From: Ralstonia mannitolilytica
GTDB lineage: Bacteria; Pseudomonadota; Gammaproteobacteria; Burkholderiales; Burkholderiaceae
Assembly: GCF_905397375.1 (NCBI RefSeq)
Contig: NZ_CAJPVG010000013.1
Span: 1 to 64,000, forward strand
DNA length: 64,000 bases
Direction of reading: 5' to 3'
A program made the position numbers and the translations under genes. This document shows positions 54,011 through 61,943 of the stretch, one piece after another (position 1 is the stretch's first letter; every line of letters starts with the position of its first letter). The notes below the pieces were generated by a model. The model saw only the letters and a program-made list of their open reading frames with translations. It had not been told where the DNA came from and did not search any database.

Positions 54011-54696
54011 CAGGCCGCGTCCTCGGGCGCTTCCAGTACATAACCCATGCCGCGTACCGTTTGGATCAGCTTCGGCTCGAAGTGGTCGTCGATCTTGGCG
54101 CGCAACCGGCGAATGGCGACGTCGATCACATTGGTATCACTGTCGAAGTTCATGTCCCAGACCTGCGAGGCGATCAGGGAGCGAGGCAAGACCTCGCCAC
54201 GGCGGCGGACCAGCAGCTCCAGCAGGGAGAACTCCTTGCTCGTCAGCGGGATCTTCTGGCCTCCGCGTGAGGCACGACGGCGAGCCAAATCCAGCACAAG
54301 GTCGGCCACTTGGATTCGGTCGGACGAGACGGCACCGGTTCCCCGGCGCAGCAGCGTGCGGACCCGGGCTAGCAACTCAGCAAACGCGAATGGCTTCACC
54401 AAGTAGTCGTCGGCGCCCATTTCAAGGCCTTTGACGCGGTCGGCCACGCTGTCGCGGGCGGTCAAGAACAACACCGGCACCGCCTGTTCCGCAGCGCGCA
54501 ACGATTGGACGATCTGCCAGCCATCCACGTCAGGCAGCATCACGTCCAGCAACAGCAAGTCGTAGTCGCCCGACATGGCCAGATGGCGGCCGTCAGTACC
54601 GTTGCGTGCCAGATCGACCACAAAGCCGGCTTCGGTCAGGCCTTGCTGCAGATACTCTCCGGTTTTGGGCTCGTCCTCGACGACCAACAGTTTCAT
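54010..54696 (-). CDS. copR: CopR/CusR-type OmpR-family response regulator
   Basis: This 228-aa regulator has the receiver domain (MKLLVVEDEP, phospho-acceptor Asp51 in LLLLDVMLP, Lys in YLVKPFAF) and a C-terminal winged helix (LTSKEFSLLELLVRRRGEVL, then VIDVAIRRLRAKID). It activates cop genes and is divergent from copA, with a CopR-like site in the 171-bp gap. Confidence 0.9.
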   Translation of the reverse strand: MKLLVVEDEPKTGEYLQQGLTEAGFVVDLARNGTDGRHLAMSGDYDLLLLDVMLPDVDGWQIVQSLRAAEQAVPVLFLTARDSVADRVKGLEMGADDYLVKPFAFAELLARVRTLLRRGTGAVSSDRIQVADLVLDLARRRASRGGQKIPLTSKEFSLLELLVRRRGEVLPRSLIASQVWDMNFDSDTNVIDVAIRRLRAKIDDHFEPKLIQTVRGMGYVLEAPEDAA

Positions 54697-54767
54697 ATCG
54701 CGCCTGAATCACTTCCTATGATTTATGGGCTGTAGAGTACCGCGCTGCAGGCGGCATCACACCAAGA

Positions 54768-54782
54768 TGACGGATTTGTAAT
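54768..54782. promoter_or_regulatory. Candidate CopR operator between copR and copA
   Basis: TGACGGATTTGTAAT resembles the TTAC-N6-GTAA type half-sites described for CopR/CusR-like regulators. It is 86-100 bases before the copA start and 72-86 before copR, a place suited for controlling both. The match is partial. Confidence 0.4.
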
Positions 54783-54867
54783 GTTTCAGTCAGGTCGGGG
54801 TAGCCTGGCGCTGGGTAGCCTGCACCCACCTTTCAGAGTCGGACATTTTGTTAAGGAAATCTCGATC

Positions 54868-56763
54868 ATGCGCAGCAATCGTGCATCCGGCCTCGTGCTA
54901 CCGAACCTGCCGCGGCGGCGGTTTGTGCAAGGTTTGGCTGCCGGCGGTGTCATCGCCGGTTTGGGCCTGGGTGGTTTCACTTCGGCGGCATCCGCTGCGT
55001 CCACCGCGCTGGGGACCGCACCAGTGCTGCGCGGCACCGAATTCGACTTGGTGATCGACGAGACGCCGGTCAACTTCACGGGCAAGCCGGCTATGGCCAC
55101 GACCATCAATGGCATGCTCCCGGGGCCCACGCTGCGCTGGCGCGAGGGTGACACCGTCACCTTGCGCGTGACCAATCGCCTGCGCGAGCCGACGTCAATC
55201 CACTGGCACGGCATTGTCCTGCCGTTCGAGATGGATGGCGTACCGGGCATCAGCTTCCACGGCATTCCGCCCGGCGAGACCTTTACCTACCGCTTCAAGG
55301 TGCGACAAAGCGGCAGCTACTGGTACCACTCGCATTCGGGCTTCCAGGAGATGACCGGGGTCTATGGCGCCCTCATCATCGATGCCGCCGGCGGTGACGC
55401 GATCCGGGCCGACCGCGATTACAGCGTGCTGCTGTCGGACTGGACCGACGAAGATCCGATGCGCGTCCTCTCCAAGCTCAAGACGCAGGGCGACTACTAC
55501 AACTACCACCAGCCTACGGTGGTGGACTTCTTCCGCGACGTTTCCAACGATGGCTGGAAGGCGGCCATGGAAAAGCGGGCCATGTGGAACCAGATGCGCA
55601 TGAACCCGACCGATCTGGCCGATCTCTCCAGTGCAACGCTCACCTATCTGACCAACGGCGTCACGCCGGCCGGCAATTGGACGGGCCTGTTTACGCCGGG
55701 CGAGACTGTGCGGTTGCGCTTCATTAACGGCTCCGGCAACACGTTCTACGACGTGCGCATCCCGGGGCTGAAACTCAAGGTGGTTCAGGTCGATGGGCAG
55801 AACATCGAGCCGGTCACGGTGGACGAATTCCGCTTCGGCCCCGGCGAGACTTGCGATGTGCTGGTCGCGCCCAAGGACGACGCCTACACCATCTTCTCGC
55901 AGTCGATGGACCGTACTGGTTATGCACGTGGCACGCTGGCTGTCTGCCGGGGCTTGCAGGCTGCAGTGCCTGCGCTCGACAAGGTGGAATGGCTGTCCAT
56001 GGCTGACATGATGGGTGACATGGGCGGTATGGGTGGCATGAGCCACGGTGGCATGTCGGGCATGGACCATGGTGCGATGTCCGGTATGAACCACGGCGGC
56101 ATGCCCGGTATGGATCATGGCGACATGCAGATGATGGACGACACTGGCATGACCATGATGGACTCCGGCGGCATGCAGATGATGGACCACAGCCAGCATG
56201 CGGAATCCGGCGGAGCGGCTAACAGCTTGAAGGTGCCGAGCAAGACAGCACGGCACGCGCGCACGGAATACGGTCCGAGCACCGATATGCACGTCGACAT
56301 GGCGCGCACCAACCTGGACGATCCCGGCGTCGGTCTGCGCAACAACGGGCGCCGCGTTCTGGTGCTCGCCGACATGCATACCATCGGCGGTCCGATGGAT
56401 AAGCGCGGTCCGGAGCGCGAGGTGGAACTGCACCTCACCGGCAACATGGAGCGCTACACGTGGTCGTTCGACGGCGTGGAGTTCGGCAAATCGACACCTG
56501 TGCACTTCCGTTATGGCGAACGGCTGCGCGTCATCCTCCACAACGACACGATGATGACGCACCCCATGCACCTGCATGGTATGTGGAGCGAACTGGAAGC
56601 GCCGGACGGTACGTTCCTCGCGCGCCGGCATACCATCCCCGTCCAGCCCGCCCAACGGATCAGCTTTCTCGTCACAGCGGACGCGCTGGGTCGCTGGGCC
56701 TGGCATTGCCACCTGATGTTGCACATGGATGCGGGTATGTTCCGCGAAGTGGTGGTGGTCTGA
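54868..56763 (+). CDS. copA: CopA multicopper oxidase
   Basis: This 631-aa periplasmic enzyme starts at the ATG at 54868 and has a twin-arginine signal (PRRRFVQGLAAGG). It carries all copper-binding blocks: IHWHGI, YWYHSHSGFQ, THPMHLHGMW and HCHLMLHMDAGM. A Met/His-rich region (about 390-455) has many GMDHG-type repeats, typical of PcoA/CopA. It oxidises Cu(I) to the less toxic Cu(II). Its stop overlaps the copB start. Confidence 0.93.
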   Translation: MRSNRASGLVLPNLPRRRFVQGLAAGGVIAGLGLGGFTSAASAASTALGTAPVLRGTEFDLVIDETPVNFTGKPAMATTINGMLPGPTLRWREGDTVTLRVTNRLREPTSIHWHGIVLPFEMDGVPGISFHGIPPGETFTYRFKVRQSGSYWYHSHSGFQEMTGVYGALIIDAAGGDAIRADRDYSVLLSDWTDEDPMRVLSKLKTQGDYYNYHQPTVVDFFRDVSNDGWKAAMEKRAMWNQMRMNPTDLADLSSATLTYLTNGVTPAGNWTGLFTPGETVRLRFINGSGNTFYDVRIPGLKLKVVQVDGQNIEPVTVDEFRFGPGETCDVLVAPKDDAYTIFSQSMDRTGYARGTLAVCRGLQAAVPALDKVEWLSMADMMGDMGGMGGMSHGGMSGMDHGAMSGMNHGGMPGMDHGDMQMMDDTGMTMMDSGGMQMMDHSQHAESGGAANSLKVPSKTARHARTEYGPSTDMHVDMARTNLDDPGVGLRNNGRRVLVLADMHTIGGPMDKRGPEREVELHLTGNMERYTWSFDGVEFGKSTPVHFRYGERLRVILHNDTMMTHPMHLHGMWSELEAPDGTFLARRHTIPVQPAQRISFLVTADALGRWAWHCHLMLHMDAGMFREVVVV

Positions 56764-57737
56764 TGCTCGACTTTCACAGCGGATTGATCATGCACAAGCA
56801 CGTAAGAACACTGTTGACTGTGGCGCTGGCTGCCGCCGGCATCGGCGTTGCCTCGGCCCAGGAAATCCAACTGATGAACGGGGAGACAACCCCGGCGTCC
56901 CAATCTGGCGCTCAGAATACTGGCAGCTCAATGCAGGGGATGGACCACGGCTCGATGCAAGGCATGGACCACGGCAGCATGAAGATGCAGGATGGTTCGG
57001 CGCCGCCCGACGCACGCGATCCCGATGCTTACTCGGGCGGATACCAGCTCGGCACCGGCAAATACGCACTGGGCGATCCCCGCCACATGATGATGATGGC
57101 GGACGCGCACAACTTTGGCTCAGTGCTGGTTGACCGGCTGGAGTGGGTGCACGGTAACGATGCCAATGCAACCGCCTACGAATTGCAAGCCCGGTTCGGC
57201 AGCGTGTACAACAAAGCGGTCCTAAAAGCCGAAGGCGATGTCTCAAAGGGGCGCTTCGAAGAGGCGCGCACCGAGTTGCTGTGGAGCCATGCCGTCACAA
57301 CGTTCTGGGATACCCAGCTCGGTGTGCGGAATGACACGGGTTTCGGCCGACCCACACGCAACTGGGTGGCCTTCGGCGTGCAAGGTCTGGCTCCATACTG
57401 GTTCGATGTCGAGGCCACCGCCTATGTGGGCAATAGTGGACGCACGGCATTGCGTCTGTCCAGCGAATACGAGCTGTTGCTGACCCAGCGGCTGATCCTG
57501 CAGCCGCGCATCGAAGCCAACTTCTATGGCAAGCGCGATCCCGATCTCGCCGTTGGCAGCGGGCTTTCCAACGCGACGGTGGGCTTGCGGCTGCGCTATG
57601 AGTTCAGCCGCCAGTTTGCGCCCTATATCGGCGTCGAACGCAGTCAGGCATTTGGCGGTACCGCCAACATGATCGAAGCGGCCGGTGGGCGCCGCGGCGA
57701 CACCCGTTTTGTTGCGGGTGTGCGCCTCTGGTTCTAG
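56763..57737 (+). CDS. copB: CopB outer-membrane copper-binding protein
   Basis: This 324-aa protein has a signal peptide (ending GVASAQE), a short Met-rich stretch (two tandem MQGMDHGS units) and a beta-barrel domain ending in VRLWF. It starts at the ATGA overlap with copA; a later ATG at 56790 would also give a good signal. CopB/PcoB is the outer-membrane partner of CopA. Confidence 0.9.
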   Translation: MLDFHSGLIMHKHVRTLLTVALAAAGIGVASAQEIQLMNGETTPASQSGAQNTGSSMQGMDHGSMQGMDHGSMKMQDGSAPPDARDPDAYSGGYQLGTGKYALGDPRHMMMMADAHNFGSVLVDRLEWVHGNDANATAYELQARFGSVYNKAVLKAEGDVSKGRFEEARTELLWSHAVTTFWDTQLGVRNDTGFGRPTRNWVAFGVQGLAPYWFDVEATAYVGNSGRTALRLSSEYELLLTQRLILQPRIEANFYGKRDPDLAVGSGLSNATVGLRLRYEFSRQFAPYIGVERSQAFGGTANMIEAAGGRRGDTRFVAGVRLWF

Positions 57738-57769
57738 TTTTCTCAACTCCCAACCACAAGGGTGTTTCT

Positions 57770-58156
57770 ATGTTCACGTCTCGTTTTGCCACCAAGGCCA
57801 TCATTGGCACGTCCTTGGCGCTTCTGGCTTCGGCCGCGTTCGCGCATCCCAAACTGGTCTCTTCGACGCCCGCCGATCAGGCGGAAGTGACTGCGCCGAC
57901 GAAGATCGAGCTGAAGTTCTCGGAGACCCTCACGACACAATTCTCCGGGGCCAATCTCGTCATGACGGAGATGCCCGGCATGTCGGGGCATAACCCGATG
58001 AAGGTTGGCGCAAAAGTCTCCGCCGGCGACGACGCCAAGACGATGGTCATCACGCCCGCACAACCGCTGACGACCGGGACGTACAAGGTGGAGTGGCGCG
58101 CGGTCTCGTCGGATACCCACCCGATGACGGGGAATTTCACGTTCAAGGTGAAGTAA
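57770..58156 (+). CDS. copC: CopC periplasmic copper-binding protein (operon copy)
   Basis: This 128-aa protein has a signal peptide (ending SAAFA) and mature HPKLVSSTPADQAEV, with a Met-containing Cu(I) loop MTEMPGMSGHNPMKV and a later DTHPMTG His. It can hold Cu(I) and Cu(II) and pass copper to CopD. It is 32 bases after copB, in the copABCD order. Confidence 0.92.
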   Translation: MFTSRFATKAIIGTSLALLASAAFAHPKLVSSTPADQAEVTAPTKIELKFSETLTTQFSGANLVMTEMPGMSGHNPMKVGAKVSAGDDAKTMVITPAQPLTTGTYKVEWRAVSSDTHPMTGNFTFKVK

Positions 58157-58160
58157 GGCC

Positions 58161-59090
58161 ATGGCGGACGATTGGCTCAATATCGCCCTGCGCTTTGGGC
58201 TGTACCTGGACTTGACGATCCTTTTCGGGGTCTCGCTGTTCGGGGTCCAGGCGTTGCGACCCGATCACCGGGCCACGGCGATTGCGCGCCGATACGTCCG
58301 TGCCGTCGGAGTCACTGCCGCATTGGGCATCGTGCTGTCGCTCTGGAGCTTCGTTGTCATGGCCAAGGCGATGACGGGGGCCACCGAGTACGCTGAACTC
58401 ACCAGCCATGTCTTCAGCATGATGCTGACCACCACCGCGGTTGGCCTGGCCTGGATGGCGCGATTGGTGGCCCTGGCCGGATGCTTGGTCGCCGTTGCGC
58501 GTTTGCGGAAGCACCCAGCGCCTCACTTCGGCGTGTGCGCCGGGCTGGGTGCGGTGGCTCTGCTAACGGTCACTTGGGCCGGGCATGGGGCGATGGACGA
58601 CGGTGTGAAGGGATACCTTCATCTCACATTTGATATCGCGCACGTTTTGGCCGCGGGCGCCTGGGTTGGCGCATTGGCAGCGTTTGTGCTGCTGGCGTCG
58701 ACAAGACAAGCGGCCTCATCGGAAACGGTGGAAATCCTTAGTCACACATCCAATGGCTTCGCGCGTCTTGGGACGCTGATTGTTGCCACGCTGTTTGCGA
58801 CAGGGACGTTCAACTATTTTTTGATCGTTGGGCCGACGATTAACGGGTTGTTCACCACGCCATACGGGCGCTTATTGTTGATCAAGCTGGCTTTGTTCGC
58901 GCTGATGCTCGGACTGGCCGCAGCCAATCGTTATCGGCTGAGCCCACGGCTTGCGGCGGCGGTTAGGGCCGCAGACCACGTCCACGCGGTGATAGCACTG
59001 CGCCGCAGTCTGGTCATGGAAACCAGCCTTGCCATACTGATTTTGGCGTTGGTCGCTTGGCTTGGTGTGCTTTCGCCGCCTGGAACCTGA
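58161..59090 (+). CDS. copD: CopD inner-membrane copper-import protein
   Basis: This 309-aa protein has eight hydrophobic helices and the CopD His residues in LTSHVFSM, WAGHGAMDD and HLTFDIAHVLAAGAWVG. CopD moves copper from CopC into the cytoplasm in related systems. It follows copC by 4 bases. Confidence 0.88.
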   Translation: MADDWLNIALRFGLYLDLTILFGVSLFGVQALRPDHRATAIARRYVRAVGVTAALGIVLSLWSFVVMAKAMTGATEYAELTSHVFSMMLTTTAVGLAWMARLVALAGCLVAVARLRKHPAPHFGVCAGLGAVALLTVTWAGHGAMDDGVKGYLHLTFDIAHVLAAGAWVGALAAFVLLASTRQAASSETVEILSHTSNGFARLGTLIVATLFATGTFNYFLIVGPTINGLFTTPYGRLLLIKLALFALMLGLAAANRYRLSPRLAAAVRAADHVHAVIALRRSLVMETSLAILILALVAWLGVLSPPGT

Positions 59091-59118
59091 TACTGCTTAC
59101 CTGTTTGCCGGAGGAACC

Positions 59119-59610
59119 ATGATGATGAAATCGCCGACTGCCAAGCCCGTGTCCGCGACAAGACGGTCCCTGATTGCAGGTCTGTTACTGCTGCCTGCCG
59201 TAGCCCTGGCGCAAAAGGCCGGATCGAAACCCGTGATCCAGGTGTGGAAAACGCCGGGTTGCGGCTGCTGCAAGGATTGGCTTGCCCACTTGCGGGACAA
59301 CGGGTTCGACGTGGTTGCACATGACGTCGAGGAAACGGTGGAAGCCAGGCGAAAGGCTGGCATGCCAGAGCGCTATGCCTCTTGTCACACGGGCATCGTG
59401 CAGGACTATGCGCTGGAAGGCCATGTTCCGGCACGCGAAATCAAGCGTCTGCTGCAGGAGCGCCCGAAAGCGATCGGGCTGGCGGTCCCCAGCATGCCGC
59501 TCGGCGCCCCTGGCATGGATGGGCCGGCATACGGTAATCGGCGCATGCCATACAACGTCCTGCTGATCGGATTGGACGGACAGGCCACCGTGTTCCGCGC
59601 ATACAGCTGA
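59119..59610 (+). CDS. DUF411 (CopG-like) exported metal-binding protein
   Basis: This 163-aa protein starts at the ATG at 59119 with GGAGG upstream. It has a signal peptide (ending AVALAQ) and the DUF411 motif KTPGCGCCKDW, followed by RYASCHTGIVQDYALEGHVP and VPSMPLGAPGMDG. Family members bind copper by the CGCC site, and the Cys-His region downstream is conserved. It closes the cop operon and may act in periplasmic copper handling. Confidence 0.85.
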   Translation: MMMKSPTAKPVSATRRSLIAGLLLLPAVALAQKAGSKPVIQVWKTPGCGCCKDWLAHLRDNGFDVVAHDVEETVEARRKAGMPERYASCHTGIVQDYALEGHVPAREIKRLLQERPKAIGLAVPSMPLGAPGMDGPAYGNRRMPYNVLLIGLDGQATVFRAYS

Positions 59611-59617
59611 TGGGGTG

Positions 59618-59656
59618 TGACCGTCTCCTTGGCACCCGCAATCGTGCCACCGGTCA
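59618..59656. terminator. Nested hairpin between convergent genes
   Basis: TGACCG (59618-59623) pairs with CGGTCA (59651-59656) and, inside, TGGCAC (59630-59635) pairs with GTGCCA (59644-59649). It lies between the DUF411 gene and the convergent nuclease-like gene, and its right arm overlaps the latter's stop. A bidirectional terminator is plausible. Confidence 0.42.
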
Positions 59657-60919
59657 GAGCGTTTTGGCGATGGCTTCAATCGGCTTGATACCTGCGCCGA
59701 ACCGGGCCATGGTTTCCCGGTGCTCGGTGAGGCTGGTGTAGGGCACATATCGGATGCCAAGTTCCGATACGCGGCTGAAGGCGGGGCGTGCAAGTTGAGC
59801 GCGCACGTCGGCCTCTCGTCCATCCGGCGCAACCAGGAACAGGTGTTTCTTCGCCGGCTGTTCTGTGCCCAGGGCTAAATCAAGCAGTCGCACGATGCCT
59901 GAGTAGATCGAAGTGGTGTGTTCGACCTCGAAGGCGGCTTCCACCTCCAGCGAAGCAGCGTTCAGCCAAACGACGTCGATAAGGGGCACGGTGTCGGCAC
60001 CCGCTACCAACAGCGAGTTCGGCAACGTTGCCAGGCAGCCATCGCTGAGCACGCCGCCGTTGTAAGGGCGGCTACGGTCGTTGGTTGCCACCCATACTGC
60101 GAAGCCCAGTGCCTTGCCGAGATCGCGCAACCAGCCTTGCACCTCTGTATGGGAGGCATCGTCGGTTCGTCCCGCCTGAAGTTGTTTGGCGAAGGAGGCC
60201 GCTTCCTCGCGCGCCTTGGCCAGATTGCTCTCCCACTCAGCGATCGTGGCAGCATCGCCTTCTCGCGGCGGCGCCGGATAGCGCTCCATTCCGATATCGA
60301 ACAGCAGTCCGGCAACTGCGCCCAAATCGTTGGACAGGAGGTCGCGGTAGCGACCATTCAGGGACAGCACACCCTCGCGCATGGCCAGGTAGTGGTCCCA
60401 TTTCCCGAGCTTGACGCGAGAACCCGTCAGCGCGTTGTATCCGTTGACGATCGCGGTGTTGAAGGGAACCGCCAGCGTCGGGTGAATGAAGTACAGCAGG
60501 TTGGCGACGGCCGGGCCCAGCCCCTTGATGCCGTGTTGGTTCAACTGCTGAATCGCTTGAACCAGTTCTTGTTCGGTGTCGCAGCAATTGCACGTATGCA
60601 GCAGCCTGGCGAACGCTCGCTGATGATCGGCATTCTCATAGATGTCCGGGATGCGCAGTTTGGGCTTCCAGAGGAAGGCATGGTCCGCCCCCTTGAAGAT
60701 CTGGCGCTGCTCTGCAATCGAGGAGACCACGGTTTCGAGGGGGGACCCGCGATAGGCGTTGCCGAATGTCCCAGCTTGAATCTCATTGACGACCGCGCCG
60801 ATGCCGCGCCGAATGGAGCGGAAGTTCTTGAGGCGCTCCGGCCAGAGAAACCACGTCTGATATGTCCCGTCCCTGTCAGCTTTCCATCGCTCAATGAGCG
60901 TTCTTGTCAAATCGGTCAT
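59654..60919 (-). CDS. Putative HhH / PD-(D/E)XK-type nuclease-like protein
   Basis: This 421-aa protein has an N-terminal half with GIKGLGPAVANLLYF, a helix-hairpin-helix-like DNA-contact loop near residue 133, and a C-terminal half with LPNSLLVAGADTVPLIDVVWLN, then EVEAAFEVEHTTSIYSGIVR. The Asp...Glu-x-Glu arrangement and following strand resemble a variant PD-(D/E)XK nuclease core seen in some restriction-like proteins. No methyltransferase gene is adjacent. It may be a solitary defence nuclease at the island edge, or a decayed restriction system. The family is not named with certainty. Confidence 0.5.
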   Translation of the reverse strand: MTDLTRTLIERWKADRDGTYQTWFLWPERLKNFRSIRRGIGAVVNEIQAGTFGNAYRGSPLETVVSSIAEQRQIFKGADHAFLWKPKLRIPDIYENADHQRAFARLLHTCNCCDTEQELVQAIQQLNQHGIKGLGPAVANLLYFIHPTLAVPFNTAIVNGYNALTGSRVKLGKWDHYLAMREGVLSLNGRYRDLLSNDLGAVAGLLFDIGMERYPAPPREGDAATIAEWESNLAKAREEAASFAKQLQAGRTDDASHTEVQGWLRDLGKALGFAVWVATNDRSRPYNGGVLSDGCLATLPNSLLVAGADTVPLIDVVWLNAASLEVEAAFEVEHTTSIYSGIVRLLDLALGTEQPAKKHLFLVAPDGREADVRAQLARPAFSRVSELGIRYVPYTSLTEHRETMARFGAGIKPIEAIAKTL

Positions 60920-61235
60920 GCACGCCAGTGTTCTTCAAAAGATCGGAGTCTATCTTCTCAAAGAATGCGTTCAATTTGTCGCTCGTATGCGCGTCTTGTT
61001 TCGATAACCAGCGTGCTGGTGCCGGGAATGCTGTATGGGCGCAAACTGATTTCGGCGGACACCCTGGAACGTGCACCGCAGGCGTCAGGTGATACCAGTG
61101 TGGCTCACTGAGAGCAGGGTCGGTGGCCGTACGGCCAATTGCGAAGGTGTATGTTTTTGAAGTGTACGTTGCCCCTTGAATCCATAGAGGCGCGCTCCAC
61201 CGCTTGATCCTATGACCTATTTTCTTTTCAAATCA
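60920..61235. other. Non-coding stretch upstream of the nuclease-like gene
   Basis: No complete gene is seen. A minus-strand open stretch of about 35 codons ending at the TGA at 60958-60960 (reading SLRPYSIPGTSTLVIETRRA) has a protein-like composition and could be the tail of a lost gene, but it is not identified. AT content rises towards 61220. Confidence 0.35.
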
Positions 61236-61285
61236 GCACCTTAGATCGGATGTGGCGGATTTTTTACGAATCCCGGCCATCCCTC
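61236..61285. repeat. Right copy of the 50-bp end-like repeat
   Basis: This is the counterpart of 161-210, in the same orientation. The best-matching part is ACGAATCCCGGCCA at 61266-61279, then CCCTC at 61281-61285. It overlaps the artificial stop of the truncated PepSY gene, so the repeat marks the exact point where host-like sequence begins. Confidence 0.5.
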
Positions 61286-61928
61286 AATACAGCCCACTGA
61301 ACGCGGCCAGCAGATACAGCGGCAACACCAGCGTGCCGACGACGGTGTGCACATCCCACCAGCGGATGCGCCCCGCGCGGCTCCACCGGATCATGAGCCA
61401 GCTTCGCCAGTTCGCGACGCGTTTCGGCCACCGCAGATAGAGGCCGGACAACGCCATCACGACCAGCGCGATGGTGCTCGCCCCGACAATCTGCTTGCCC
61501 ACTTCGTCCGCCAGCAGCGTGCGGTGCAGCAGCTTGACGGTGGCAAAGAAGCGCTGGCCGCGCGCCTCGGGAAGCAACGTGCCGGTGCCGGCATCGATGT
61601 AGCGCAGTTCCCCGCGGCTGCTGCCGCCGCGCTTGCCGGGCGGCCAGGCATACCAGACGCGCCACGGCTCGGTGGGGTCGGATGCGGCGGTGATGAACGT
61701 GACGGGGCGCTGCGGCATGGCTGCGCGCGCCTGTGCGGCCACCTGCGGCAGCGTCGGGGCGGAGCCGCTGCGCGCGGGCAGGGTGAGCACGCCGGGATTG
61801 AGGGCGCGCAGGAGTTCGTCTTCGTACGCCATCAGCGCGCCGGTGGCGCCGACGATGGCCAGCACCACGCTGGCTGACAACCCGATCAGCCAGTGCAGGC
61901 GGAAGAGCACCCGTCGCAGCATCGCCAT
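61284..61928 (-). pseudogene. PepSY-TM protein truncated at the repeat boundary
   Basis: This 214-residue frame has an N-terminal helix (LFRLHWLIGLSASVVLAIVG), a PepSY-like periplasmic region and two more helices (AGRIRWWDVHTVVGTLVLPL, then YLLAAFSGLY). PepSY-TM proteins of siderophore loci normally continue past the FSGLY helix for a further long region. Here a TGA contributed by the repeat ends it immediately. It lies 15 bases after the TonB-dependent receptor gene, the normal partner, so it was probably intact before the island joined. Short family members exist, so truncation is likely, not certain. Confidence 0.68.
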
Positions 61929-61943
61929 TCGCCTGTTGGACGC

